62,801 nucleotides of DNA from Verrucomicrobium sp. BvORR106 (GCF_000739655.1 NZ_BATR01000134.1:1-62801), one strand, 5' to 3'; counted from the stretch's first letter, positions 1 to 11,308 are shown. The notes: generated by a model not told the origin, from the letters alone. Program-made: numbers and translations.

Positions 1-1067
1 AGCGTGTCGTCCAACGCTGCGAGCAACTCGCCGATGGACTCATCGGTTTCGTCACCCATGTTGGAGATGCGGAACGTGGTGCCCTTGATCTTGCCGTAGC
101 CGCCGTCAATGATGAGCTTGTGCTTCTTCTTGAGGTTGCTGGTGAAGGCTGCGACGTCGATCTCCTTGTTATTCTTCACGCAGGTCAGGCCCTTGGTGCG
201 GTAGCCTTCAGCGGCGAAGTGCTCGAACCCGTGCTTGGCGACCCAATCATGCACCTGGCCGTTGAGGCGGGCGTGGCGGGCATAACGGTTCTCAAGCCCT
301 TCGGCAAAGAACTTGTTGAGCTGGTGACGCAGGCCGTAGATGAGGGAGATGCACGGCGTGCTGGGCGTCATGCTCTTCTCGCCGTTGGCTTTGAACTCGA
401 GGAAGTCGAAGTAGTAGCCGCGATCGGCCACCGTAGCAGCGCGCTCATAGGCGGCCTCGCTCACTGTGAAGAGACCGAGCCCGGGCGGCATCGCGAAGGC
501 TTTCTGGCTGCCCGTGAGCAGCACATCGATGCCCAGATCGTCGAAGTTCATCGGCACCGTCGTGAAGGACGAAACCGTGTCCACAATGAAGAGCACATCC
601 GGGAACTTCGCCTTGAGCTTGGCAATCTCTTCCACCGGGCTGAGAACGCCCGTGGAGGTTTCGCTGTGCACCAGGGTCACGGTGTCGAACTCGCCGGTGG
701 CGAGCTTTTCTTCGACCTGGGAGGCAAGGATGGCCTGGCCCCACGGCACTTTCAGCGCCTCGGCCTGCTTGCCACAACGGAGGGAGACATCATGCCACTT
801 GTCGGAGAACGCGCCGCAGCAGCAGTTCAGCACCTTCTTCTTCACCAAGTTCCGCACCGCGCCTTCCATGACGCCGAAAGCGGAGGAGGTGCTCAGGAAC
901 ACCAGTTGCTTGGTACCAAAGAGGACCTGCAGCTTCTCATGGATCTCAGCATACAGATTTTGGAAGTCCTTGCTGCGATGACCAATCATCGGAGCGGACA
1001 TGGCCGCGTAGGTGTCGGGAGAGACTTCTACGGGTCCGGGAATGAAGAGTTTGACGTGGTCGCGCAT
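1..1067 (-). CDS. Class V PLP-dependent aminotransferase (alanine-glyoxylate / phosphoserine type), 3' end cut by the window
   Basis: The minus strand reads an open frame from an ATG at 1067 to the window edge, giving about 355 residues without the C-terminus. It opens with LFIPGPVEVSP, typical of the alanine-glyoxylate/serine-pyruvate aminotransferase branch of fold-type I enzymes. The PLP lysine is in TGSQKAF (about K189) and the cofactor aspartate is in IVDTVSS (about D163). Known members move an amino group between alanine, serine or phosphoserine and a 2-oxo acid in the cytosol. Verrucomicrobial homologues might serve as phosphoserine aminotransferase, but the sequence does not settle the substrate. 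A CCC run near residue 82 is unusual. No Shine-Dalgarno precedes the start. Confidence 0.88.
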   Translation of the reverse strand, partial: MRDHVKLFIPGPVEVSPDTYAAMSAPMIGHRSKDFQNLYAEIHEKLQVLFGTKQLVFLSTSSAFGVMEGAVRNLVKKKVLNCCCGAFSDKWHDVSLRCGKQAEALKVPWGQAILASQVEEKLATGEFDTVTLVHSETSTGVLSPVEEIAKLKAKFPDVLFIVDTVSSFTTVPMNFDDLGIDVLLTGSQKAFAMPPGLGLFTVSEAAYERAATVADRGYYFDFLEFKANGEKSMTPSTPCISLIYGLRHQLNKFFAEGLENRYARHARLNGQVHDWVAKHGFEHFAAEGYRTKGLTCVKNNKEIDVAAFTSNLKKKHKLIIDGGYGKIKGTTFRISNMGDETDESIGELLAALDDT

Positions 1068-1293
1068 AAGTGAGGGAGGGCGACCATAGGTAGAAATGAG
1101 GCGTTGGCCAGAGCTATTTGGATTGGGAATCGTTCATTTCTGATCTGCGGTTGCGGGGCAGAGGAGGCAGACGCCGGAGTGTAAATGGCCCGTTAGCGAC
1201 TGGATTCCAGCGGTTTACGCACATTACCCGCTCTTCCAGGTGCAGTGAATTTCGAAAGCTCTCTCCCCTTCAATCTGCCAGATTCACATCCAG

Positions 1294-1503
1294 CACCTGA
1301 GCGCGCAGCGCTTTTGGGACTGCGGCGAGCATCGCCGCTTTGGCACCCCTTGTGACAAGCTTGAACCCTTCGCGCCCCAGCAGCGCCCACCGTGCCCAAT
1401 CCCCTGCTCCGCTGCGGCTCAATCGACGCTCCCACAACACAGGACTCCCGAAAGCGGTGATTCTCACCGCAGTCCCAAAGCGGCTCCGCCGCCAGGTGTT
1501 GGC
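1294..1503. repeat. 210-bp inverted-terminal (MITE-like) element, copy 1
   Basis: The element starts CACCTG and ends CAGGTG. Its first and last roughly 50 bp are imperfect inverted repeats: the start carries TTTGGGACTGCGG and the end carries its complement CCGCAGTCCCAAA. A second copy begins 289 bp downstream and a diverged third copy lies at 51121-51310. It has no credible protein, and reading frames inside it are palindrome artefacts. A non-autonomous transposable element or an extragenic palindrome are both possible. The bases from 1068 to 1293 hold nothing I recognise. Confidence 0.8.
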
Positions 1504-1582
1504 AGCTCAAGGGTGCTCGGAAGTTGGTACCAGCTTGCGACATCGCAGGCTCAGAACACAACCTCCAACGAACAAACACCTA

Positions 1583-1792
1583 CACCTGAGCGCGCAGCGC
1601 TTTTGGGACTGCGGCGAGCATCGCCGCTTTGGCACCCCTTGTGACAAGCTTGAACCCTTCGCGCCCCAGCAGCGCCCACCGTGCCCAATCCCCTGCTCCG
1701 CTGCGGCTCAATCGACGCTCCCGCAACACAGGACTCCCGAAAGCGGTGATTCTCACCGCAGTCCCAAAGCGGCTCCGCCGCCAGGTGTTGGC
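1583..1792. repeat. 210-bp inverted-terminal (MITE-like) element, copy 2
   Basis: This copy matches copy 1 along its whole length. I see one clear difference, CCCGCAAC here against CCCACAAC in copy 1. Both are in the same orientation, separated by about 79 bp of unrelated sequence. Such near-identity implies recent duplication or gene conversion. The copy ends 83 bp before the start of the YCII-domain gene. Confidence 0.8.
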
Positions 1793-1875
1793 GGTTCAAG
1801 AATACCCGGAGATCTGCGATGCCTCGCCAAGTCCAAGGATTTACAAAAAACCAACCGCACCCATATTTGCTCGAC

Positions 1876-2166
1876 ATGACCCAATACATCCTCCTCATCC
1901 AGGGCAACCTCACGAGCCCCACCACCACCGAGGAATGGGACACCTTCTTCTCCGCCGTGCGCAGCAGCGGCCTCTTCAAAGGCGGCAGTGAGATTGGGGG
2001 CCGAACACGTCTAGGAAACTCCACGACGGCTCAATCGACCGATCACGTGGTGGCCTATATGCGGTTCGATTCCGATGACCAAGAGAAGCTGCTAGCCCTG
2101 GTCAACCAACATCCCGTGGTCCTTCATGGCGGCACCGTGGAACTCTGTGAGCTGCCCAAGTCCTGA
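1876..2166 (+). CDS. YCII/DGPF-domain small protein
   Basis: This 96-residue protein begins MTQYILLIQG at the ATG at 1876. An upstream in-frame start at 1819 would add 19 residues that do not fit the family. The layout matches the YCII-related (DGPF) fold: an N-terminal beta strand, then an EEW-containing helix, SGLFKGGSEIG, and a C-terminal strand GTVELCEL. Members are small dimeric alpha/beta proteins, often linked with ECF sigma factors and mostly of unknown function. No sigma factor gene is adjacent here. The gene is isolated between the repeat pair and a convergent TPR gene. Confidence 0.7.
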   Translation: MTQYILLIQGNLTSPTTTEEWDTFFSAVRSSGLFKGGSEIGGRTRLGNSTTAQSTDHVVAYMRFDSDDQEKLLALVNQHPVVLHGGTVELCELPKS

Positions 2167-2185
2167 GCAGCTTCCATCTCCTCCC

Positions 2186-4786
2186 TCACTTGTCCCAAAT
2201 AAAATGCTCCAACCGGATCCTCGTCCCTTCTTGCTTGGCAGACTCGGACCGGTCTCCACCGGCAGAAGCTAGGCGATCAGCCAACCGGGCGGCGGCTTCC
2301 CACTCCTGGCGCTCCTTGAGCACCTCCAGCGCGGCAAAGCCAGCGCGATAGAGCCAGACGTACTCCTGCGAGGTCAGCGCGCGGGAGATGGTCGGGTTCA
2401 AACAAGATTCCACCACATCGTTGCAGGCTTCCAGAGCCTCCGCGGAACGGCCCGCCTGAAGCTGGCACTGGGCCAACAGGTAGCCCGCTTGCCCCCGCCA
2501 GGCGCGAGTGGCCGTGGTGTCCTGCGTGATATAAGTGAAGACTTCCTTGGCCTGTTCCAGGTGCTTCGCATCCTTTCTGGCGAGAAGCATGCTTAGCTCC
2601 CCTTTCTCAATCAGCAGGGAAAAGAGCTCATCTCCCGCAGGTGCAGGCTTGCTGGTGAGCAGACTGTTCACGACCAGAAGCGCGTCCACCTCGTTGCCCT
2701 GTCTTCGCTTGGCCAAGGCCTGCTGGCGCTGGGCCTCCCGCGCCAGGGGTCCACTGCGGTTCACTACTTCCTCCCAGAGAGAAATCGCCTTCTCCATGCC
2801 CGCCGGAGTCAGCACGGCCATGGCCGCCTTTCCCGCATAATACTGCGCAACCTCCGCATAGGGAGACTCCGTCTGCTCCTCCACCAATTCCTCGAACTGA
2901 GTCCCGGCGTGGGTAAAGTCGTCCATGCGATAGTAGGCCTGTGCGACCTTCATCCGCACCTGGTCCCGACGCTGAGACATGCGCCAGGTCTCCAGATACT
3001 TTAGTCCCGCTGAAGTCAGTGATGGAAAGTCCTGAGCCGCCTCGTGCAACCACACGCGGGTGTAGTCGATCTTCTCTTTCCACCCATCGGCCAGGTCCGG
3101 GATTGCCAGCGCCACGTCAAGCGCCTGCGCCGCAGCCTTGGCCCGCACAGGAATGTCGAGCAGGCACAACTCAGCCAGTGCCAGATGGGCTTCCACAGCC
3201 CTGGGATGGGTCGGATGTTCCCTCACAAAGTCCTGCAGGGCCGCCTCCGCGGTCGGGTCATGCTTGGCGGCCAGATGCAGCGCCTTCTCCAGCAGCAGGA
3301 GGGAGGCAGAATCACGCGCGGCCGCGTCCAGAGCTTCCTTCATCTGCGGTCCGGTGCTCGTTGCCTCGGGTCCAAAAGACGCATCCTCGTCATCCTCGCG
3401 AATCTGGGCGGTGGCCAGTTGCTTCAGGCACATCTGGTAGCGCACCTTGTCCCCTCCCAGAAATGCCGCAGCAGCGGCGTTGTAGAGGGCTCTCTGGCCC
3501 TGCGTCGAATCCACCGCCGCCAGTCCTGATTTCTCAAACAACACGGAAGCTTCGCGATACTCCTTCCGCGCAAACCGGATCATCGCGGTCAGATAGTCCA
3601 CCGTGTCCTCCCCGCCGGTGCCAAACCGGCTGCGCCAGACGTTGGCCAGCTCCAGAACCCGACGGTCGGCCCCCATCGTGCCGTACAGGCTCATGAGGGC
3701 CCTCAAGGCCTCAGCCTCCCGCACATGCCCGGGATGCAAGGTCAAAAAGGTTTCCAAGAACCCGACCGCATGGGCAGGCTGACCGTGATCCGCCAGCCAT
3801 TGTCCAAGGTAGAACAACGCCAGAGCATGTCGTCCACGGGGCTGGGCGATGGCGGCCCAGGCAATGAGCCGGTCTCGCGCATCCGTCTCCTCCGGAGCGG
3901 TCACGTCCAGAAGCAAAGCGAATGCCTGCTCATAGTAGCGGCTCTCCGGGGCGTGTTCTAGGAAACGCACCAACTCACGCTCCGCGGTCCGCTGGCGACC
4001 TTGTAGCGCATAGGCCTCCGCCAGGCGCACCGTGGCTGCATCCTGCAAATCTTTGTTAAGAGTGGTAAGGGGCAGGATGCGGCGCAGCAGAATCTCCCCC
4101 TGCTTGCCATCGCCGGTTTTCAGCCAGGCACAAGCCTTGAGGAACTCAGTCTCCACATCCTTGCGCTCCTGGCCAAAACGGCGGAGCACGTTCGGCGCAC
4201 GGGAGGCAATGATCTCTGACTCGTTCCAATACAATCCTGCAATCCGCGCGATCCCGGCATTGGGGCCCTCCATCACTTCCTTGAACTCCTTGCGACCTGG
4301 GATCTCCCTGCCCTGGGCCACCAGCACCTGCCCAAGAGCGAGCCGGGCCTCTGCCTCATAACGGGTGCCCTCTTTCAGGCAGGTTTTGAGCGCCTCTTCT
4401 GCCTCGCGAAATTTGTGATCCAGGATCAGGCACTGCCCTTTCCAGAAGTTTGCCTCCGGCACCTTGAAGAGAGAAAGCGCCAGCAGGGCTTTGGTGGAAT
4501 TGCGGGCTCGCACCAGTGCATCTACCATCCGCTCCCCCACCTGAGCTTCATCCTTTTTTGTCAGCGATTTGTCCTTGAGCAGCCGCTCATACTTGAGGGC
4601 CGCCGCCTCGTGCAGACCTTCGCTCGAGTCTTTTAGCGCGGCCTGATACTCATCCCGAGCCGCCAGCTCGATCTTGGCCGCAGCGGACGGGGCCGGCGGT
4701 GCCGCGACGCCCAAAGCAGCCCCTCCGACCCACAACACTGCCACGCAGGCATAGGGCAGGATTAGGGGTGCAAGGGTTGGAGGCAT
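2186..4786 (-). CDS. Exported tetratricopeptide-repeat protein of an Exb/Tol-like cluster
   Basis: The product has 866 residues. A hydrophobic signal sequence (residues 4-30, ending near GVAAPPAPS) precedes a body made almost entirely of helical TPR-type repeats, with segments such as QVRMKVAQAYYRMDDFTHAG and YAEVAQYYAGKAA. It has no enzyme motif. It is the last gene of a minus-strand run after ExbB-, ExbD- and TonB-like genes, 38 bp from the nearest, so it probably belongs to the same unit. By analogy with the TPR protein CpoB (YbgF) at the end of tol-pal operons, it may be the periplasmic scaffold of the system. At 866 residues it is far larger than CpoB. The function is inferred from position. 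Confidence 0.75.
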   Translation of the reverse strand: MPPTLAPLILPYACVAVLWVGGAALGVAAPPAPSAAAKIELAARDEYQAALKDSSEGLHEAAALKYERLLKDKSLTKKDEAQVGERMVDALVRARNSTKALLALSLFKVPEANFWKGQCLILDHKFREAEEALKTCLKEGTRYEAEARLALGQVLVAQGREIPGRKEFKEVMEGPNAGIARIAGLYWNESEIIASRAPNVLRRFGQERKDVETEFLKACAWLKTGDGKQGEILLRRILPLTTLNKDLQDAATVRLAEAYALQGRQRTAERELVRFLEHAPESRYYEQAFALLLDVTAPEETDARDRLIAWAAIAQPRGRHALALFYLGQWLADHGQPAHAVGFLETFLTLHPGHVREAEALRALMSLYGTMGADRRVLELANVWRSRFGTGGEDTVDYLTAMIRFARKEYREASVLFEKSGLAAVDSTQGQRALYNAAAAAFLGGDKVRYQMCLKQLATAQIREDDEDASFGPEATSTGPQMKEALDAAARDSASLLLLEKALHLAAKHDPTAEAALQDFVREHPTHPRAVEAHLALAELCLLDIPVRAKAAAQALDVALAIPDLADGWKEKIDYTRVWLHEAAQDFPSLTSAGLKYLETWRMSQRRDQVRMKVAQAYYRMDDFTHAGTQFEELVEEQTESPYAEVAQYYAGKAAMAVLTPAGMEKAISLWEEVVNRSGPLAREAQRQQALAKRRQGNEVDALLVVNSLLTSKPAPAGDELFSLLIEKGELSMLLARKDAKHLEQAKEVFTYITQDTTATRAWRGQAGYLLAQCQLQAGRSAEALEACNDVVESCLNPTISRALTSQEYVWLYRAGFAALEVLKERQEWEAAARLADRLASAGGDRSESAKQEGTRIRLEHFIWDK

Positions 4787-4824
4787 CCGGCCAGCTTACC
4801 CAGCCTGGCGGGAACTTCAACGCA

Positions 4825-5439
4825 TCACTCCAGTCGAAACGTCACATTCAGCTCATACTCAGCACCGCCGTAGGCCTGTGGCAGAGGCAGGACCTGGCCC
4901 ACCCTGCTCGCAGCGGCCACGATGGAGGAGTCCAGGGCGTCACTCCCCGACGGCCGTACAAAAAACCGACGCGCCACCCGGCCATCACGGCTCAGGACGA
5001 CGCTCAGCACCGCTTCTTTTTGAGAGGCAGGCAGTCGCGTCACGGGAGGCACCCATTCCTCTGTCAGCACCGTCCGCACGCGGTGATCCACCGCATTCAG
5101 CACCCGCTCCAACTCTTCAGTGAGAGCCCGGCCTCCCCGCTCACCCAGGGTGTACCCCGGCAGCTGAAACATGCCCAAGGTGCGCTCGTGGTCAGAGAGC
5201 AGGACTGGAGACACACGCTGGACCGTCACCCGTTTCCGCTCCCTGCCCATCCCCGCCGCCAGTGGCAGCATGGACGAAGCGAAGTCACCAGGGGGAAGCC
5301 ATTGAGCATCCTGCACATTGCCTCCGCTCTCCCGGGTCTCCACCATGCGGTAGCCCACCCAGGCCAGAGCCATCGCGAGATTCGCGGTCAGCACGCCAAG
5401 GAGCAGCTGCACGCCAGGACTGGGACCTGCGCGGCTCAT
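4825..5439 (-). CDS. TonB/TolA C-terminal-like envelope protein
   Basis: The start chosen is the ATG at 5439, which overlaps the ExbD-like stop by 4 bp (ATGA), a sign of translational coupling. The 204-residue protein has one N-terminal membrane helix (about residues 10-30, LLLGVLTANLAMALAWVGY), a variable middle, and a C-terminal domain (about 140-204). The pattern VLSVVLSRDGRVARRF, then LDSSIVAAA, VLPLP and a final strand VTFRL is characteristic of TonB/TolA C-terminal domains. Such proteins carry energy from an ExbB/ExbD motor to the outer membrane. There is no proline-rich spanning segment, so its reach across the periplasm would be short. Confidence 0.65.
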   Translation of the reverse strand: MSRAGPSPGVQLLLGVLTANLAMALAWVGYRMVETRESGGNVQDAQWLPPGDFASSMLPLAAGMGRERKRVTVQRVSPVLLSDHERTLGMFQLPGYTLGERGGRALTEELERVLNAVDHRVRTVLTEEWVPPVTRLPASQKEAVLSVVLSRDGRVARRFFVRPSGSDALDSSIVAAASRVGQVLPLPQAYGGAEYELNVTFRLE

Positions 5440-5828
5440 GGCTCTGACCGCACATCCACCGATGTCTGCGGCACGGCACACGTCTTCAGGACGTTCATGA
5501 CATCCAGCAGCACCTCCAGATCCAGATCCCGTGGCACCTTTACCCGCACCGCGGGCATCCCATCCTCACTGTTCAGCTGTGTCAGCTGGTCCTTCAACTC
5601 ATCGATCGGAAAGGTGATGCCCTTCAGCACGGCATAGCCGTCCCCTTCAAGCGTGAGATCGACCACCGCCGCAGGCGCTGGCAGATGCGACCGCTGAGCA
5701 AGCCCCCCTCCCTGAACCGAGAAAGCCACGACCCAGGCGATCAAGGCAAAAAGCGATACCGCCACCGCCAACGGACGAAACGTCACGGGACGCAGACGGA
5801 GATGACTGGGGGTTCGCAGGTCCAACAT
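5436..5828 (-). CDS. ExbD/TolR-like protein lacking the channel aspartate
   Basis: The 130-residue protein has one membrane helix (about residues 19-41) and a periplasmic domain that follows ExbD: a strand VVDLTLEGDGYAVL, a helix FPIDELKDQLTQL, a strand VRVKVPRDLDLEVLLDVMNVL and a final strand TSVDV. Classical ExbD, TolR and MotB have an essential aspartate at the start of the helix, in a motif like PLVDV. Here the corresponding stretch is RPLAVAVSLFALIAW with no acidic residue. Position between ExbB-like and TonB-like genes supports the family call. The missing aspartate suggests that it cannot conduct protons in the usual way or works with another partner. Confidence 0.6.
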   Translation of the reverse strand: MLDLRTPSHLRLRPVTFRPLAVAVSLFALIAWVVAFSVQGGGLAQRSHLPAPAAVVDLTLEGDGYAVLKGITFPIDELKDQLTQLNSEDGMPAVRVKVPRDLDLEVLLDVMNVLKTCAVPQTSVDVRSEP

Positions 5829-5856
5829 GGCAACAGGCCGGGCGTTCTGATTCAGC

Positions 5857-6696
5857 TCACGGAGCCGACATCACTGGAATGGAACGGGAGGTGTCCGATG
5901 GCGGAAGCGCGAAGGTAGGCCCATCGAAGGGCACCATGGAGCCCAGACTCGGCAGCGACTCCAAGGGCTTGCGATGATCGACAAACGCCCGGTCAAACTG
6001 GGTGGCCAGCTCCACGGCAAAGTCTCCCAGTTCCCCGGCCAGATCCTGCACCCGCTGCACCAGGGCGTTGTGCCACAACATCAGCGGAATGAAAACAAGC
6101 GCCCCCAGCGCCATGGGAGTAACCGCAGACACCACCAACTGCGAGCCGGTCACTCCGGCTGAAACATCCACCAGAACACTCACCAGTGCGGCCACGAGTC
6201 CTAGAAATGGCAGGATGTCCACCGATCCATCCCCCAACCCATCTCCCAGCTCCCGTGAGGTAAAATCCGCCGTGCGCTCCTGAACCTTCCGTACGGAGTC
6301 CATTTGCGAGGGCGAAATGCGCCCCGCCGCTCTCAGCCGGATCGAGAAGTTCTTGTCCACAAAATCCGTGCCCATCAGGTGGAAGGCAACTTCTCGTGCG
6401 GAAGTCAAGTACACCGCATGTCTGGGGGCCCCCTCAAAGGTCAGGCCGTCTTGAAACACTTCAAGGCTGTGAGAGGCATCCTGATGCGCCTTCAAAAAGG
6501 CATCGTCCGCCTTCCGGCATCGACGCAGCTGCGCGGCGGTCACCAGCATCCTGATCCAGCAGATGAAGGCCCACAGAATGATCACCCCACAAGCAGTCAG
6601 AGCCGGCAGGTTCATGGCCTTCAAATGCGCTTCAAGCCCTGCAGGTGCAGTCACGGATGACGCTTGGGCAGCAGCGAACGCGGCAATGATGGGCAT
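5857..6696 (-). CDS. MotA/TolQ/ExbB-family membrane protein
   Basis: I place the start at the ATG at 6696 (MPIIAAF), giving 279 residues; an upstream ATG adds 32 implausible residues. There is a membrane helix at about residues 34-54, a long cytoplasmic stretch, then two helices. ILPFLGLVAALVS resembles TolQ/ExbB transmembrane segment 2, and VTPMALGALVFIPLMLWHN resembles segment 3 with its conserved threonine, followed by a basic/helical tail. It heads the minus-strand cluster and the ExbD-like gene follows after 28 bp. The 186-bp divergent gap to the M50 protease gene should hold the promoters. The homology is recognisable but distant. Confidence 0.6.
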   Translation of the reverse strand: MPIIAAFAAAQASSVTAPAGLEAHLKAMNLPALTACGVIILWAFICWIRMLVTAAQLRRCRKADDAFLKAHQDASHSLEVFQDGLTFEGAPRHAVYLTSAREVAFHLMGTDFVDKNFSIRLRAAGRISPSQMDSVRKVQERTADFTSRELGDGLGDGSVDILPFLGLVAALVSVLVDVSAGVTGSQLVVSAVTPMALGALVFIPLMLWHNALVQRVQDLAGELGDFAVELATQFDRAFVDHRKPLESLPSLGSMVPFDGPTFALPPSDTSRSIPVMSAP

Positions 6697-6882
6697 GACG
6701 TCACATGCTACTGGAAAATTTACACCTGTCTTAGGAAAAATGCGGCATCGCTGCCCGATGTCACACACGAGTCCAAGAGTCCGTCGACTCAAAGCCCGCC
6801 ATTAAATCAGCGCCCAGCAGGGGTTCGTCGCGTATGCTCATTAAGCACGACCTCTTCGCTCCTCTTCCTGAGTACGGTAATT

Positions 6883-9416
<2,534 letters not shown>

Positions 9417-9441
9417 TCAACCTCCCCTTCGACGCCTCACC

Positions 9442-9771
9442 ATGTCTCGCGAGGAACAAGAATTCGACGGCCCGGAAACGGACCGGCCGAATTTCCTCGC
9501 AAGGCTGGTGAGGCTGAATCGCTACCTGCTCGCCCTTCTGGTCATCCCCGCCGCGGTCTTGTATTTCCGACCGCCCCTGAAGGAACAGGAAGCCGCCCGC
9601 GCCAAGCTGGCTGAACTCACCACCCGACGTGATGGGCTCAAAGCCGATGCTGAACGCCTCCAGCGCAAGCTGGAACTGATCAAGACTGATCCCGAGTATT
9701 TAGAAAGCATGGCGAGAGACCGTCTGAACCTGCAAAAGGACGGTGAAATCATTCTGCGGTTCGAGGACTAG
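9442..9771 (+). CDS. ftsB: FtsB/DivIC-family septum formation protein
   Basis: The 109-residue protein has a short cytoplasmic N-terminus, one membrane helix (about residues 28-44, YLLALLVIPAAVLYF), a coiled coil (about 47-80, LKEQEAARAKLAEL onward) and a C-terminal segment YLESMARDRLNLQKDGE. That last segment matches the DivIC/FtsB signature, in which members usually read ARexLgmv-pgE. Such proteins link FtsL and FtsQ in the division complex. The eno-ftsB neighbour pair is common in bacteria, which supports the call. Cell division is inferred from family and context. Confidence 0.85.
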   Translation: MSREEQEFDGPETDRPNFLARLVRLNRYLLALLVIPAAVLYFRPPLKEQEAARAKLAELTTRRDGLKADAERLQRKLELIKTDPEYLESMARDRLNLQKDGEIILRFED

Positions 9772-9833
9772 CCTCACCGCAACGCCGCAGTCCGCCCCGC
9801 TCCTCCCTACCCCCATTGTCATTTCGTCAAGGC

Positions 9834-10991
9834 ATGCCCCTCCGCATTTTTGACCGTTACATCTGGCGCCAGGTTTCCTCCTCGACCCTTACGGGTGTCC
9901 TCGTCCTTACCGGGGTGATGGTCCTGGGAAACGTGTTCAAGGAAATGGAGCGACTTCTGGGTGACACCGCGTCCCTCCCGCTCCTGGCGGTGGCGCAGTT
10001 CATCACCTACGTCATCCCCTACTCCCTGATCTTCACGATCCCGTGGGCTTTGCTCACCGCCATCCTGCTCGTGTTCGGGCGCATGAGCGCCGACAACGAG
10101 ATGACCGCCCTGCGCATGACCGGCATGTCCATGCCCCGCATCTGCTCGGCCGTGTTCGTACTGTCCGTCTTCATGTCCGGCGTCTGCTACCTCGTGAACG
10201 TGGAGCTGGCCCCGCTGGCCAAGACCAAGATCAAACGCCTCTTCTACGATCTCGCCCTGGATGATCCCGCCGTGCTCTTCCAGCCCGGCAAGGTGCTCGA
10301 CCGGTTCCCCGGATACCGCATCTTCACCCAGGAGCGCGAAGGCAACAAACTGAAGAACGTCGAGATCATCCAGACCAACCTGGGCCGCGCCGAACGCTAC
10401 ATCCGCGCCAAGCGGGCCGAAGTGGTGGTGACCCCGGGCGTGACTGACTTCCAACTGCACCTGCGCAATGCCACCGTGGAAACAGGGGGTGGTGAAGCCG
10501 ATGCCGCCTCTGCTGGAGCCGAGGTCAACATCATGAACGACCTTCAGTTCCTCTACATGGGGGACACCGCCATCACCTTCCCGCTCAGCAAGCTCAAGGA
10601 GAAGACGGAACGCGTCACCAGCAGCATGAAGGACACTTCCGCTCTCTGGAGCGAGGTCAACACCGGCATCAGCAGCGTGGATGGCCAGCCACTGAGTGAG
10701 AAACTCATCTCTGTCTCCCGCACAGAGCTGAGCATGCGCTACAGCTTCTCCCTCGCTGCGATCGTTTTCACCCTGGTGGGAATCCCCTTGGGCATCACCG
10801 CCCAGCGTCGTGAGACCTCCATCGGCTTCGCCTTGAGCCTCATCGTCGCCGTCTCCTACATGGTGTTCGTCATCTTCGTCAACGGCCTCAACGAACGCCC
10901 GAGTGTTTACCCCCACCTGCTCATGTGGGTGCCCAACCTGATCTTCATCGGCGTTGGCTCCCGGATGTTCTACAAGCTGAACCGGCGATAG
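9834..10991 (+). CDS. LptF/LptG (YjgP/YjgQ) family LPS-export permease
   Basis: The ATG at 9834 (MPLRIFDRYIWRQ) gives 385 residues, with CAAGG just upstream; a TTG at 9816 is an alternative. The topology is family-typical: three N-terminal membrane helices, a periplasmic beta-jellyroll segment (about residues 130-270) with LFYDLALDDPAVLFQPGKV, then three C-terminal helices including SLAAIVFTLVGIPLGITAQ. LptF and LptG pair with the LptB ATPase to pull lipopolysaccharide from the inner membrane. I cannot decide between LptF and LptG, and the partner is not in the window. It fits a Gram-negative envelope, as does the kdsD-like gene at 31579. Confidence 0.85.
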   Translation: MPLRIFDRYIWRQVSSSTLTGVLVLTGVMVLGNVFKEMERLLGDTASLPLLAVAQFITYVIPYSLIFTIPWALLTAILLVFGRMSADNEMTALRMTGMSMPRICSAVFVLSVFMSGVCYLVNVELAPLAKTKIKRLFYDLALDDPAVLFQPGKVLDRFPGYRIFTQEREGNKLKNVEIIQTNLGRAERYIRAKRAEVVVTPGVTDFQLHLRNATVETGGGEADAASAGAEVNIMNDLQFLYMGDTAITFPLSKLKEKTERVTSSMKDTSALWSEVNTGISSVDGQPLSEKLISVSRTELSMRYSFSLAAIVFTLVGIPLGITAQRRETSIGFALSLIVAVSYMVFVIFVNGLNERPSVYPHLLMWVPNLIFIGVGSRMFYKLNRR

Positions 10992-11002
10992 GTTTTGGTG
11001 CT

Positions 11003-11023
11003 GGCCGCAGAGGTTCTGCGGCC
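11003..11023 (+). terminator. Weak hairpin after the LPS permease gene
   Basis: GGCCGCA and TGCGGCC form a 7-bp stem around a 7-nt loop, 12 bp after the permease stop. There is no clear T-run (TTAAACAA follows), so termination is uncertain. Confidence 0.35.
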
Positions 11024-11201
11024 TTAAACAACTCCCAGCCGTTTACCGAGCGGAGGTTGATCCCCCGAGTTTTCATAGCGGAACCCCCCAATGCCAAGTG
11101 TGTGACACAAGGCAGTCCCGCACGCGCATCGGTCGGGTTTAACATGATGCAAAACCCGGCCAGCAGGTGATCTCGTAATTCGTGTTTGCATAGCCGCAGG
11201 C

Positions 11202-11308
11202 TCACGCCAACGGCGTGATACAAAACAGCCCGGGTTCAGACCGCAAAGCGGTCGCCACCCCGGGTCAAAGGCGGAAGCGCTGGAACTCCAAGGGAGTTCT
11301 ACAAACCG
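11202..11308 (+). repeat. Modular triloop-hairpin element, copy 1
   Basis: Three hairpins lie in order. A is TCACGCC-AAC-GGCGTGA (11202-11218). B is an outer AGCCCGGGT/CCCGGGT pair (11227-11265) enclosing GACCGC-AAA-GCGGTC. C is GAACTCC-AAG-GGAGTTC (11283-11299), followed by TACAAACCG. Copies lie at 12912-13020 (same strand) and 13079-13185 (opposite strand), bracketing the C39-like peptidase gene. The rest of the 398-bp gap (10992-11389) holds the hairpin at 11003 and no gene. Confidence 0.8.

Noticed and set aside
120-1073. Plus-strand ORF of 317 residues at the window start
   Set aside because: It is antisense to a class V aminotransferase with intact motifs and has no family likeness itself.
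1340-2024. Overlapping ORFs inside the paired 210-bp elements
   Set aside because: Both strands are open because the element is palindromic; the two copies repeat the same pseudo-protein.
4699-5637. Plus-strand 312-residue ORF over the TonB/ExbD-like genes
   Set aside because: The minus-strand genes overlap by ATGA, have membrane helices and domain likeness; the plus frame is a His/Arg-rich shadow.
9819-10916. Minus-strand ORF opposite the LPS permease
   Set aside because: Antisense shadow with a low-complexity His/Glu/Asp-rich composition.
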